Counted from the first letter of the stretch, positions 1 through 6,088 are shown. The stretch: 7,039 bases of DNA from Gracilibacillus alcaliphilus (GCF_016909015.1 NZ_JAFBFA010000067.1:1-7039), one strand, 5' to 3'. The notes: generated from the sequence alone by a model not told the origin. Numbers and translations are program-made.

Positions 1-23
1 TGTTTGGTCATTCTTTTAGACAT
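1..23 (-). CDS. 5' end of an unidentified gene leaving the window
   Basis: A minus-strand ATG at 23-21 is preceded by an AGGGAG ribosome binding site (plus-strand 32-37) at an 8-nt spacing. The only codons inside the window read MSKRMTK, too short to identify a family. The gene lies 72 nt downstream of the aldo/keto reductase stop codon on the same strand, so the two may once have been co-transcribed. The binding site lies inside a long stem-loop (32-86). The start is inferred from the ribosome binding site alone. Confidence 0.55.
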
Positions 24-31
24 ACAAAATA

Positions 32-86
32 CTCCCTTCATAATAGGTGAGAATTTTTATTATTTCTCTGTCTACTATAAAGGGAG
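32..86 (-). promoter_or_regulatory. Long stem-loop that covers the downstream ribosome binding site
   Basis: Plus-strand 32-46 and 72-86 are inverted repeats. They form 15 pairs in minus-strand RNA, 13 Watson-Crick and two G-U. A second helix of 5 pairs (49-53 with 64-68) sits above a small internal loop, and the terminal loop is about 10 nt. The stem begins about 10 nt after the reductase stop codon, and its distal arm contains the AGGGAG ribosome binding site of the gene starting at 23. There is no U-tract after it, so it is not a typical terminator. Sequestration of the site is inferred from position. Confidence 0.5.
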
Positions 87-95
87 CATATCATT

Positions 96-893
96 TTAAA
101 TGTTCACCCTAAACGCAGTTGTGTATTTACACCAATGTGGTACATAAAGTTCTTCTAAACTCTTAATTTCTTCAGATGTCAATTTGACTGATAACGCCGA
201 CACTGCATCTTCGAGATGGCTTACCTTGGTCGCCCCAATAATCGGTGCTGTGACTTCTACTTTTTGTAACAACCATGCAAGTGCGACCTGTGCGCGTAGA
301 AAATCTCGATTCGCAGCAACCTCTGCCACTCTTTCCGCCACTTTGCGATCGGCTTTTTCTGTCTTGGTAAACAGGGCCTTTGCTACTTGGTCATTCTCTG
401 ACCGAGGGATCTGCTCATTCCAATCTCGGGTTAATCGACCTGCAGCAAAAGGTAAATACGGTGTAACGGCAACTCCATCATCTTTACAAAAAGGTAGCAT
501 TTCTCTTTCTTCCTCTCGATAAAGCAAGTTAAGCCTAATTTCCATTGAAATGAAACGAGTCCAACCGTTGCGTTCTGCCACATGTTGAGCTTTTGCGAAT
601 TGCCAAACTGACATGGAGGATGCTCCGATATACCTTACCTTGCCTACCTTAACTAGATCATGTAGTGCCTCCATTGTTTCTTCAATCGGTGTGTTAGGAT
701 CCCATCGATGGATTTGATACAAATCAATGTAGTCTGTACCCAAGCGTCTTAGACTATCATCAATTTCCGACATTATCGCTTTGCGGGAAAGTCCCATTGC
801 ATTTGGACCTTTACGCATCGGAACGAAAACTTTTGTAGCAATGACAACTTCGTCACGGCGAGCGAAGTCCTTTAATGCTCGTCCGAGAATTGG
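96..893 (-). pseudogene. Aldo/keto reductase, N-terminus deleted
   Basis: The encoded protein belongs to the NADPH-dependent aldo/keto reductase superfamily, cytosolic TIM-barrel enzymes that reduce aldehydes and ketones. An ATG at 818 gives 240 residues. Clear family sequence (ILGRALKDF...VVIATKVF) continues upstream in the same frame to 893, where a TAG stops it, giving 265 codons against a usual 310-330. The catalytic Lys (TK at residue 21 of this extended frame) and His (YQIH, residue 62) remain. The N-terminal barrel strands with the catalytic Asp and Tyr are gone, so activity is unlikely. The C-terminus (LEELYVPHWC...) looks close to full length, though its last dozen residues are atypical. 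The break abuts the truncated MarR gene on the other strand, so the shared promoter region and both 5' ends appear to have been lost together. Confidence 0.85.
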
Positions 894-1253
894 CTATCGG
901 AGGGAGATTTTGGTATATTAGATCGATTGGATCTTTATGGAAAAGGTAAGTTACGCCAACAAGAATTAGCAGACTCAATGGATTGGACCAAGAGTAGGTT
1001 ATCCCATCATTTAACTCGGATGGAAAAGCGAGGACTCGTTTTAAGGAAACCATTAGAAACTGAACGAGGAGTCCAGGTAATCACTACTTCGGCAGGAAAA
1101 TCAGCATTGGATGATGCCCGCCCCGTTGTTTCTATGGCAATACGCGAGTATTTTTTAGATTTATTAACCGAACAAGACATTGAGTCGATTACTAATCTGG
1201 CGGAAAGAACAAAAGAAAAGTCCTCATCGGCTTGTAATACCCCACCATCTTAA
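891..1253 (+). pseudogene. MarR-family regulator, 5' end deleted
   Basis: MarR proteins are dimeric winged-helix repressors, often next to the oxidoreductase they control. The open frame reads from the junction as WLSEGDFGILDRL, followed by the winged helix: the recognition region LADSMDWTKSRLSHHLTRME lies around residues 26-45 and the basic wing around 46-66. About 120 residues remain of a usual 145-160. The missing part is the N-terminal dimerisation helix with the start codon and ribosome binding site. A TTG at 927 could start a 108-residue product, but nothing resembling a ribosome binding site sits correctly before it. The gene runs head to head with the broken aldo/keto reductase, a pairing typical of an oxidoreductase and its repressor. 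An intrinsic terminator follows 37 nt after the stop codon. Confidence 0.8.
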
Positions 1254-1289
1254 TTGCGATTTTTGATGTTATTCAGGCGATAGGTAATA

Positions 1290-1327
1290 AAAAAGCTGAT
1301 TTTCCGAATTCGGAAGATCAGCTTTTT
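1290..1327 (+). terminator. Bidirectional Rho-independent terminator
   Basis: A 17-bp stem of AAAAAGCTGAT plus TTTCCG pairs with its complement around a central GAATTC, with one T-G wobble at 1301/1316. It ends in five T residues on the plus strand and five on the minus strand through the A-run. It lies 37 nt after the marR stop and would end transcription from the left. It could also stop minus-strand transcription coming through the intron remnant. Confidence 0.9.
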
Positions 1328-1356
1328 CATCTTTGTGTAGAAATGTATTTAGGCTA

Positions 1357-1487
1357 GTCGAGTAGAAGGGTACCTCTCGGTAGATTGTATTCATCCCCCT
1401 CTAAGGACCGCATTTGCGCTATTAACGCAAACGGCTCCTCCTACTAGCCCATAAGGAAGTGGGAAGTCCAGCGGGCAGTTCCGAATA
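1357..1487 (-). mobile_element. 3' remnant of a group II intron (domains V and VI)
   Basis: On the minus strand, 1437-1405 folds like group II intron domain V. It has a lower helix starting GAGCCG with the AGC triad at positions 2-4, an upper helix TTTGCG/CGCAAA, and a two-base bulge (TG) on the 3' strand between the helices. The usual four-base loop is replaced by TTAATAG, and the lower helix has an A-C mismatch. Downstream, a domain VI-like hairpin has a GAGA loop closed by TACC/GGTA, and the sequence ends CTACTCGAC near 1357. No reverse transcriptase or 5' domains are present, so only the last 130 bases or so remain, joined to the AraC pseudogene near 1487. The call rests on structure and recalled domain V consensus; the boundaries are approximate. 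Confidence 0.5.
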
Positions 1488-1489
1488 TA

Positions 1490-1949
1490 TGCAATAAATA
1501 ATAATTTGAAATCTTCGTTATGAAAACTTTTATTCAGCTCATTTAAAATAGTAAAAAGATTAGTTATAATAACTACTCTTTTCTGATAATCATCTTCTAA
1601 TTTCCAGTATATTATCAAGGCAAGAACGGACTAATTGATCAGAAAAAGATCCAGATGGGTAATAATTATCAACTCCCAAAGCTCGGTTATCAAAAGGTTC
1701 AAGTAATATTCTATTAGGATCAATTTGATCTAAAAATTCCGGAAAAAAATGAAGTACAATACTTTTCATATTGAAGGTCTCTTTTCATTTCCACAAAATG
1801 TGCCTCATTTGAACGTAAAATCATAATACTATTAGGATTCAGTTTATATTCATTTCCTTCTACTGAAAAACTCCTTTTCCCGATATTAGATAATAAAACT
1901 CATAAATTTTAGGAGCATGCGGTCCATATTTGGTTGGGTGTGTTGGCAT
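1490..1949 (-). pseudogene. AraC-type regulator, cupin domain only, frameshifted
   Basis: Pieces in three minus-strand frames join into one protein resembling the N-terminal sensor of AraC-family regulators. A cupin-like segment, HAPKIYEFYYLISGKGVF, passes by a frameshift at about 1866-1870 into SVEGNEYKLNPNSIMILR and NEAHFVEMKRDLQYEKY. A second shift near 1753-1758 leads to FFPEFLDQIDPNRILLEPF and SFSDQLVRSCLDNILE. A third near 1593-1597 leads to DDYQKRVVIITNLFTILNEL. Homology fades near 1490, where intron-like sequence begins, so the two C-terminal helix-turn-helix motifs are absent and DNA binding is lost. The first shift is at a run of five A residues and might be a sequencing error; the other two are not in homopolymers. 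An ATG at 1949 is used as the left limit, but no good ribosome binding site precedes it, so the true start may also be lost. Confidence 0.65.
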
Positions 1950-1958
1950 GTCACAGCT

Positions 1959-2123
1959 TTATCGTCTATACGTTCTTAATAAAATGCGGCTTTCTTCTTT
2001 CTCTTCTAATTCTTGGATCCGTAAATATAATTCTTCGTAGTATTTATAGTCTAAGATTGCCGAATCAATTTTCCCGTTGTCTATTATAGTAGCTTGAGGA
2101 AGTTTTTTGCATTGTCTTAACAC
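1959..2123 (-). CDS. Small Phd/YefM-like antitoxin ORF (tentative)
   Basis: A 54-codon frame from GTG at 2123 is preceded by AGGG at a 7-nt spacing. It encodes KLPQATIIDNGKIDSAIL, then DYKYYEELYLRIQELEEKEE and a basic tail. A beta-rich start followed by an acidic, amphipathic helix resembles short Phd/YefM/RelB antitoxins. A second GTG at 2127 opens another frame (MSVKTMQK) that would run smoothly into LPQATIID if the run of six A residues at the junction were one shorter. The gene may therefore be frameshifted, or simply use the 2123 start. No toxin gene follows; the AraC remnant begins 10 nt later. I do not recognise the exact family. Confidence 0.4.
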   Translation of the reverse strand: MLRQCKKLPQATIIDNGKIDSAILDYKYYEELYLRIQELEEKEESRILLRTYRR

Positions 2124-2172
2124 TCACTTTCCCTCATCCTCTATATTAAATGCATTATTACACTTATTATCC

Positions 2173-2178
2173 ATTATA
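2173..2178 (-). promoter_or_regulatory. -10 box of the small antitoxin-like ORF
   Basis: The minus strand reads TATAAT here, about 50 nt upstream of the GTG start. The -35 position (about 2196-2201) has no good TTGACA match and lies within the first CGTAA dyad. The promoter may be weak or depend on a protein bound to that dyad. Confidence 0.35.
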
Positions 2179-2193
2179 TCCATCGTAAAATCG

Positions 2194-2231
2194 CGTAATA
2201 TGATACGTTATATATTGCGTAACATATTACG
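2194..2231. promoter_or_regulatory. Paired CGTAA/TTACG dyads (candidate operators)
   Basis: Two 14-bp dyads have starts 24 bp apart: CGTAATATGATACG at 2194-2207 and CGTAACATATTACG at 2218-2231. The second has perfect 5-bp arms around CATA; the first has arms CGTA/TACG. The outermost arms CGTAATATG and CATATTACG also form a perfect 9-bp inverted repeat across the whole element. A further CGTAA half-site lies at 2184-2188. The pair overlaps the -35 position of the minus-strand ORF. Autoregulation by that ORF's product is inference. Confidence 0.5.
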
Positions 2232-2380
2232 TATTAATGTAATTTGAAAGATTAATTTTTTTATCAGTGATTTTTCAATACGAATCCAATAAAACATGTA
2301 ACCTCAAGTAGTTTAGCTGATAACGGCTTAGGAAGATAGTATAAATCACGGGTTTTGAGCTTATTCTATTAGTAATATAA

Positions 2381-2409
2381 TTGACCGTCCAATCGGTCAG
2401 TGTTATAAT
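2381..2409 (+). promoter_or_regulatory. tetR promoter with overlapping operator
   Basis: TTGACC (2381-2386), a 17-nt spacer and a perfect TATAAT (2404-2409) form a near-ideal sigma-A promoter 22 nt before the tetR start codon. A palindrome, TGACCG-N6-CGGTCA at 2382-2399, covers the -35 box and most of the spacer. Repressor bound there would block RNA polymerase, so TetR is very likely self-repressing. The half of this site reading CCAATCGGTCAG recurs inverted at 3061-3072. Confidence 0.8.
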
Positions 2410-2431
2410 TGCAAAAAATAGGGGGTGCAAA

Positions 2432-3031
2432 ATGGTACATGATGATAAACGAATGAAAAAAGGGGAACAAACACGTGTGAATATTCTACACACAGCCATT
2501 GCAATGATTGCGGAAAACGGATTGACAGAGATATCTACCGCAAAACTGGCTGCCGCTAGCGGAGTGAGTAAAAGTACAATTTTCCATCATTTCAAATCAA
2601 ATGATGAGTTACTAATTAACACACTACATGTTGTATTTGAAGAGTTATTGCAATCAATAAAAATAGGAGAGTATCGTGATGTTGCACATTTTTTTGATAC
2701 ACTTGGCCAAACCATGATTCCAGTGTCAGATGACGAGCTTCCTTTTTTCAAAGCGTTTTTATCCTTTTTCCATGAAGGAATATTTAATCCGGCTTATCGG
2801 GAAATTTTAGTTACCTATTCCGAACAAATGAATGACCTTTTCCGTATACAACTTACGCAACTGGTACCGAAGACGGTCAATCAAGAAACGATCGATTCCG
2901 TCTCTCGATTGCTTCTGCCAATGGTGGACGGTATTGGCTTTCATTTTTTATTGAACAGAGACAGTGAGAAGTATCAACAAGTGTGGAACTTGCAAACAAA
3001 AGGTATACTCAAACTTCTGGATTTATCTTAG
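2432..3031 (+). CDS. TetR-family transcriptional repressor
   Basis: This encodes a 199-residue cytosolic TetR regulator, normal length for the family. The N-terminal DNA-binding domain includes the helix-turn-helix at about residues 35-54 (STAKLAAASGVSKSTIFHHF), followed by the typical FKSNDELL. The C-terminal all-helical region, with LLLPMVDGIGFHFLL near residue 165, forms the ligand and dimer domain; the ligand cannot be read from sequence. The ATG at 2432 is chosen because GGGGG lies 6 nt upstream. A TTG 17 codons earlier stays in frame, but it falls on the promoter itself. The operator over its promoter and the matching site before the next gene, 82 nt downstream on the same strand, indicate that it represses itself and probably that membrane-protein gene. 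Confidence 0.93.
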   Translation: MVHDDKRMKKGEQTRVNILHTAIAMIAENGLTEISTAKLAAASGVSKSTIFHHFKSNDELLINTLHVVFEELLQSIKIGEYRDVAHFFDTLGQTMIPVSDDELPFFKAFLSFFHEGIFNPAYREILVTYSEQMNDLFRIQLTQLVPKTVNQETIDSVSRLLLPMVDGIGFHFLLNRDSEKYQQVWNLQTKGILKLLDLS

Positions 3032-3060
3032 TAATCAAGATATTAATTGCAACTTAAAAA

Positions 3061-3078
3061 CTGACCGATTGGTCGAAC
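3061..3078. promoter_or_regulatory. Second TetR-type operator before the membrane-protein gene
   Basis: The site has GACC-GATT-GGTC as its dyad, and its first 12 bases are the exact reverse complement of 2389-2400 in the tetR operator. It lies 30 nt after the tetR stop and about 36 nt before the likely ATG of the next gene. I see no clear -35/-10 pair around it, so it may act on a weak internal promoter or as a roadblock on read-through from the tetR promoter. Confidence 0.7.
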
Positions 3079-3113
3079 AGTAATTTGATTTCTTTAAGAG
3101 AGTAGTGATTTTC

Positions 3114-3674
3114 ATGAAAACCGTAAAAGTACCTGCTTATTTTCACGAGTTGTTTGGAAAACGAATTGCCTTATTGGACTTATGGTTCACGCTTTTGTTT
3201 TGTATCGGTATGACAGCTCTGCTTCTCACACTAACCTATTTCGAGTGGCAGCAGCTTGCCGTTTGGCAAATGGTTATACTCATTGTTTTAATTGTAGATA
3301 TCACAGGTGGTGTCATTGCCAACTTTTCATTTTCGACCAACCTCTATTATAAAACTAATGCCAAGAGGCGGCTGGTTTTTATTGCAATTCATGTACAGCC
3401 AATTATTTTTGCTTGGTTGTTTGATGATTACTACGGGATCAGTCTCATAGTATGGGGGTATACAATCGTATCGGCACTTATCGTGAACGCACTCATTCAA
3501 TATCCAGGCCAACGTATGATTGGTGTATTTTTAGCCGTTTCGGGCGTGAGTTTGCTTTTGTTGTTCACGGATATCCCACAAATCTTATTAGCTATTTTTT
3601 CTTTTTATATCTTTAAAGTCATATTCAGTTTTGCTGTTGATCATGATGGTGAGGAAAAAAGGGATCTATCGTAA
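3114..3674 (+). CDS. Six-helix integral membrane protein of unknown function
   Basis: The product is a hydrophobic protein of 186 residues. About six membrane segments can be seen, near residues 19-40, 47-68, 85-104, 106-127, 132-152 and 154-172. A conserved-looking stretch, GGVIANFSFSTNLYY, lies between helices 2 and 3, a histidine-containing segment (IHVQP) in helix 3, and a charged tail ends DGEEKRDLS. There is no signal peptide, ATP-binding motif or known catalytic site, and I cannot name the family. An in-frame GTG at 3105 would add three residues, but it sits only 3 nt after the AAGAGAG ribosome binding site; the ATG at 3114, about 12 nt away, is preferred though slightly far. The gene follows tetR on the same strand behind a copy of the TetR operator. 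A role as the regulated partner, perhaps in transport or membrane stress, is inference. Confidence 0.8.
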   Translation: MKTVKVPAYFHELFGKRIALLDLWFTLLFCIGMTALLLTLTYFEWQQLAVWQMVILIVLIVDITGGVIANFSFSTNLYYKTNAKRRLVFIAIHVQPIIFAWLFDDYYGISLIVWGYTIVSALIVNALIQYPGQRMIGVFLAVSGVSLLLLFTDIPQILLAIFSFYIFKVIFSFAVDHDGEEKRDLS

Positions 3675-4028
3675 CAGGTGGAGATTGAGGGTGTCGTTGG
3701 AAAAACATCTATCTTATATATATTCTTTCACTAGTGTCGCATAAATATTTTTGAAATGTTCTGACTATTGCCTTCTGCTCCCTTGAATTTTGCAAATCAA
3801 GCTAGCAACAAATTTTCATATTAAATAATGGCTAATTTGTAAATACGTACACGGACTTTTGGTTGCTAGTTGAGTCAATATGTTTAAACAGTAGACGATT
3901 ATTGCGATATAGACTTGATTATGTACAGACCATAAAAATTTTTAATGTTTCAGTTCAGTTTCATCCATTCGAAAAATAACTCAATAGCACCGCATGATTT
4001 ATATATTTTATAGAGAGTTTAGCTAGGG
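3675..4028. other. Gene-free AT-rich stretch
   Basis: No open frame with coding character was found on either strand between the membrane-protein stop and the terminator of the GNAT remnant. The membrane-protein gene has no clear intrinsic terminator after it. The only structure seen is an 8-bp perfect inverted repeat, CTAGCAAC (3802-3809) with GTTGCTAG (3862-3869), containing a second 7-bp repeat ACAAATT (3808-3814) with AATTTGT (3834-3840). Confidence 0.6.
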
Positions 4029-4061
4029 AAATAAGGTAGAGGGGAAACCTCTACCTTATTT
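4029..4061 (-). terminator. Terminator hairpin after the GNAT remnant
   Basis: A perfect 14-bp stem (4029-4042 with 4048-4061) around a 5-nt loop ends in short T-runs on both sides. The minus-strand stop codon TAA (4058-4056) lies within the first arm. It would end transcription of the NUDIX/GNAT unit and could also stop plus-strand transcripts from the gene-free stretch. Confidence 0.8.
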
Positions 4062-4369
4062 TAGTTTTAAATGCAAGATAGGATATGGACGACCAGAAGA
4101 ATCTGTCTCTGATTGCTTTAATAGATGAAAGCCGTTTTTCATATAGAATTTAGCTGCATTCTTATTGTCTTTATTAACATCGACTGTTCTAATATTAAAA
4201 TCTTTAATTAAAGAACTAATGATGGTCTGACCGTATCCTTTGCCTATTTTAGCTGGTTTTAAAAATAACATCTCTAAATGATGTTCGTTTATTCCAGAGA
4301 AGCCAATTAATTCATCCTTTTCATACCATAATTGAATATCAAGGTGGTCAAAATACGAAGGTATCTCCC
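4056..4369 (-). pseudogene. GNAT acetyltransferase, N-terminus deleted
   Basis: This encodes the C-terminal two thirds of a GCN5-related N-acetyltransferase, the YjaB-like small type that moves acetyl from acetyl-CoA to an amine. Family sequence begins at about IPSYFDHLDIQLWYEKDELI (from 4367). It continues through LEMLFLKPAKIGKGYG, which holds the acetyl-CoA pyrophosphate loop (IGKGYG), and NAAKFYMKNGFHLL, the usual C-terminal strand and helix. About 100 family-like residues remain of a typical 140-150. The open frame could start at ATG 4412, but that codon lies inside the NUDIX sequence in another frame. The first 40 or so residues are replaced by the upstream NUDIX gene, so this looks like the product of an internal deletion. 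Some acetyl-CoA binding may survive, but activity is doubtful. Confidence 0.75.
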
Positions 4370-4585
4370 TTTTACAAGGCCGGTCTCTTCTTTTACTTCT
4401 CTTAATGCACACTCTTCAATGGACTCTCCGATTTCTAAAGCTCCGCCAGGAAACCCCCATTTATTTTTGTCACCTCTTTTTTGCAGTAATACTTCACCAC
4501 TTCGATTGATAATGCACACACCTGCAAAATTTAAAATAATTTTCTCGTGTCCAACTTTTTCACGAATCCATTTGATGTAATTCAT
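4307..4585 (-). pseudogene. NUDIX hydrolase, C-terminus deleted
   Basis: NUDIX enzymes hydrolyse nucleoside diphosphates linked to another group, using divalent metal bound by the NUDIX box. The start is ATG 4585, with AGGGG about 6 nt upstream. The protein reads GVCIINRSGEVLLQKRGDKN, then WGFPGG and a complete box GX5EX7REVKEETGL at residues 48-70. Family sequence ends near residue 72, and the frame then reads out-of-frame GNAT sequence to a stop at 92. Related proteins are 135-160 residues, so the last strands and helix that complete the fold and set substrate choice are missing. The metal-binding glutamates are all present. The junction with the GNAT gene falls at about 4365-4376. Confidence 0.82.
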
Positions 4586-4807
4586 TATCTACCCCTTTCT
4601 ACCTGCTTACTGTTTTCATTACTTGTTACTTCCCATAGCGGCTAAATGATCAATACCAAATATTATAGGTGGATTTTACATGTTGAGAAAGAAAGGATCT
4701 ACTAAATTGATCCATTTGTTAGCATCTAAGCAGGAACAAAATAGGCAGGGTGTCTAAAATTTTCATAGATAGTTATCTGTCAGAACATATTAGTTTTGCA
4801 CACGCAC

Positions 4808-5965
4808 TTACTCTTGCTTTTTATAAACCAAAGAACGCATATATTTTTCCAACGGCCCTTCTATCTGGCGCTGTTCCGTAAAATATGCGATGAATAAAGT
4901 AACGATCCACATGATGGTGCCAAGCAGTACGGAAGTTGTAACGGTTAAGTGAGCCCCTAAATTAAAGGCGATTGGGGACAAGAGTATGACAATCAAAACT
5001 TCATGTATGACGAAAAAGGTTAACGAACGTTTGCCCATTGCCGCGATCGCCTTTACAATTACGCCGTAATGTTTAATACTGGCTCCTAACATCCCAAAGA
5101 GTGCAGCATAGCCTACACCACCTGCAAAACCAGTGATAATATGAATACCGTATGCAATCCCTGCGATAAAAAAACTAGGAAACCAAATATCATTAATTAA
5201 TACTAGCGGAATGGCACCGACAAGTGAAAGACTTAGGCCGCCAATCGTTAACTGTTTTAGTAGTTTCATATGATGGTGCGGTTTAATCAATAGGTTTACA
5301 TTTCCTAACCAAATTCCCATAAGAACAGAAGGGATAATCGAGAAGAAGAGATGAGTAAATAATGGAATAAGAGGTATAGCAATCAGCTGTTCCAGCAATG
5401 AATTGAAGTATGTTTCTTCACCAGTTAATTCTACTGCTAACCCGTAAGATTGGTTGCCTAATAGGATACCTCCCCACAAAAGCGGGATATACATGAGACA
5501 TATGAGGGTAGAAATAATCACATATTTCTCAATCTTCGTGTTGTCCTTTTTTAAGCAGGGAATTAATAGGAGTCCAGCAATGCCATAAGTCATTAAGATG
5601 TCCTGCCCGCCTGCGACACCAACGAGTATGGCGCCGAATAATATTAAATACCAGCAGCGTCTTTTGATAATGCGTTTTGCTTCTTCCGCCCCTTTTCTCT
5701 CCCATTGCTTGCGATAAATCATCACTAGACCATATCCGAATAGGATGGCGAACAATGGGCGTGCTCGGTTATCTACAATGATTTCCATCAAAAAATTCAA
5801 AAAATGGTCTAAAGGTGTACTGCCAGCAACTTTTGTTAAGACACCTGGCTCTATCGTATATAAAAGCAATGGTATATGTGAAAGTATAATCAAAAAGAGC
5901 ATCGACCCTCGTGCGAGATCTAATGATAATGCACGTTTCTTCTGGTTTATTTGAGCCATATTCAT
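4808..5965 (-). CDS. DUF418 / YeiB-family membrane protein
   Basis: This encodes a 385-residue polytopic membrane protein, full length for the family. The N-terminus has the typical RALSLDLARGSMLFLIILSH, which forms helix 1. About nine to ten helices follow, and the C-terminal DUF418 signature is clear: GKRSLTFFVIHEVLIVILL, then a tryptophan-containing helix and EGPLEKYMRSLVY. The biochemical role of DUF418 proteins is not established; the fold is related to membrane acyltransferases, and transport or envelope roles have been suggested. The start at 5965 has GGGAGGG about 7 nt upstream; a second in-frame ATG lies two codons later. A strong promoter with two palindromes is found 100-150 nt upstream, giving a 5' leader of about 115 nt. 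No strong terminator follows the gene. Confidence 0.88.
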   Translation of the reverse strand: MNMAQINQKKRALSLDLARGSMLFLIILSHIPLLLYTIEPGVLTKVAGSTPLDHFLNFLMEIIVDNRARPLFAILFGYGLVMIYRKQWERKGAEEAKRIIKRRCWYLILFGAILVGVAGGQDILMTYGIAGLLLIPCLKKDNTKIEKYVIISTLICLMYIPLLWGGILLGNQSYGLAVELTGEETYFNSLLEQLIAIPLIPLFTHLFFSIIPSVLMGIWLGNVNLLIKPHHHMKLLKQLTIGGLSLSLVGAIPLVLINDIWFPSFFIAGIAYGIHIITGFAGGVGYAALFGMLGASIKHYGVIVKAIAAMGKRSLTFFVIHEVLIVILLSPIAFNLGAHLTVTTSVLLGTIMWIVTLFIAYFTEQRQIEGPLEKYMRSLVYKKQE

Positions 5966-6050
5966 TAACTTCCCTCCCTTGTCTCTATATTTACCTTATG
6001 TACAAGAGTCTTCAATATTATTATATTCCCTTTTGCTTAATTAATATGTA

Positions 6051-6088
6051 ATTTGATTGATCAAATATTAAATTGATTGAATGATCAA
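6051..6088. promoter_or_regulatory. Two TTGAT/ATCAA palindromes downstream of the DUF418 promoter
   Basis: ATTTGA-TTGA-TCAAAT occupies 6051-6066 and TTGAT-TGAATG-ATCAA occupies 6073-6088. Their centres are 22 bp apart, about two helical turns, and both contain TTGATTGA in the same orientation. They start immediately after the -10 box on the minus strand, covering the transcription start and early leader. This is the usual place for a repressor. The regulator is unknown; these sites do not match the GACC/GGTC operator of the TetR protein in this window. Confidence 0.65.

Noticed and set aside
184..522. Plus-strand ORF of 112 codons
   Set aside because: It is antisense to the well-supported aldo/keto reductase sequence and has no ribosome binding site or family resemblance.
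1391..1618. The 75-codon minus-strand ORF as a stand-alone gene
   Set aside because: Its first half is the third frame of the AraC remnant and its second half reads through the intron domain V hairpin, so it is chimeric noise.
2355..2381. TTGAGC and TATAAT as an alternative tetR promoter
   Set aside because: The spacing is only 15 nt, and the TTGACC-N17-TATAAT pair just downstream is much better.
2381..2431. TTG start for TetR 17 codons upstream
   Set aside because: The TTG is part of the -35 box and would lie upstream of the transcription start; the ATG at 2432 has a proper ribosome binding site.
2275..2499. Minus-strand ORF of 74 codons across the tetR promoter
   Set aside because: It overlaps the tetR promoter, operator and start, and its composition looks like a shadow.
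4332..4580. Plus-strand ORF opposite the NUDIX gene
   Set aside because: It is an antisense shadow of a clear NUDIX box.
4695..4713. GGATC/GATCC hairpin followed by TTTCTTTCT on the minus strand as the DUF418 terminator
   Set aside because: The stem is only 5 bp with a 9-nt loop, and it lies about 95 nt after the stop codon; too weak to call.
5745..5954. Plus-strand ORF of 69 codons
   Set aside because: It is antisense to the start of the DUF418 gene, with no ribosome binding site.
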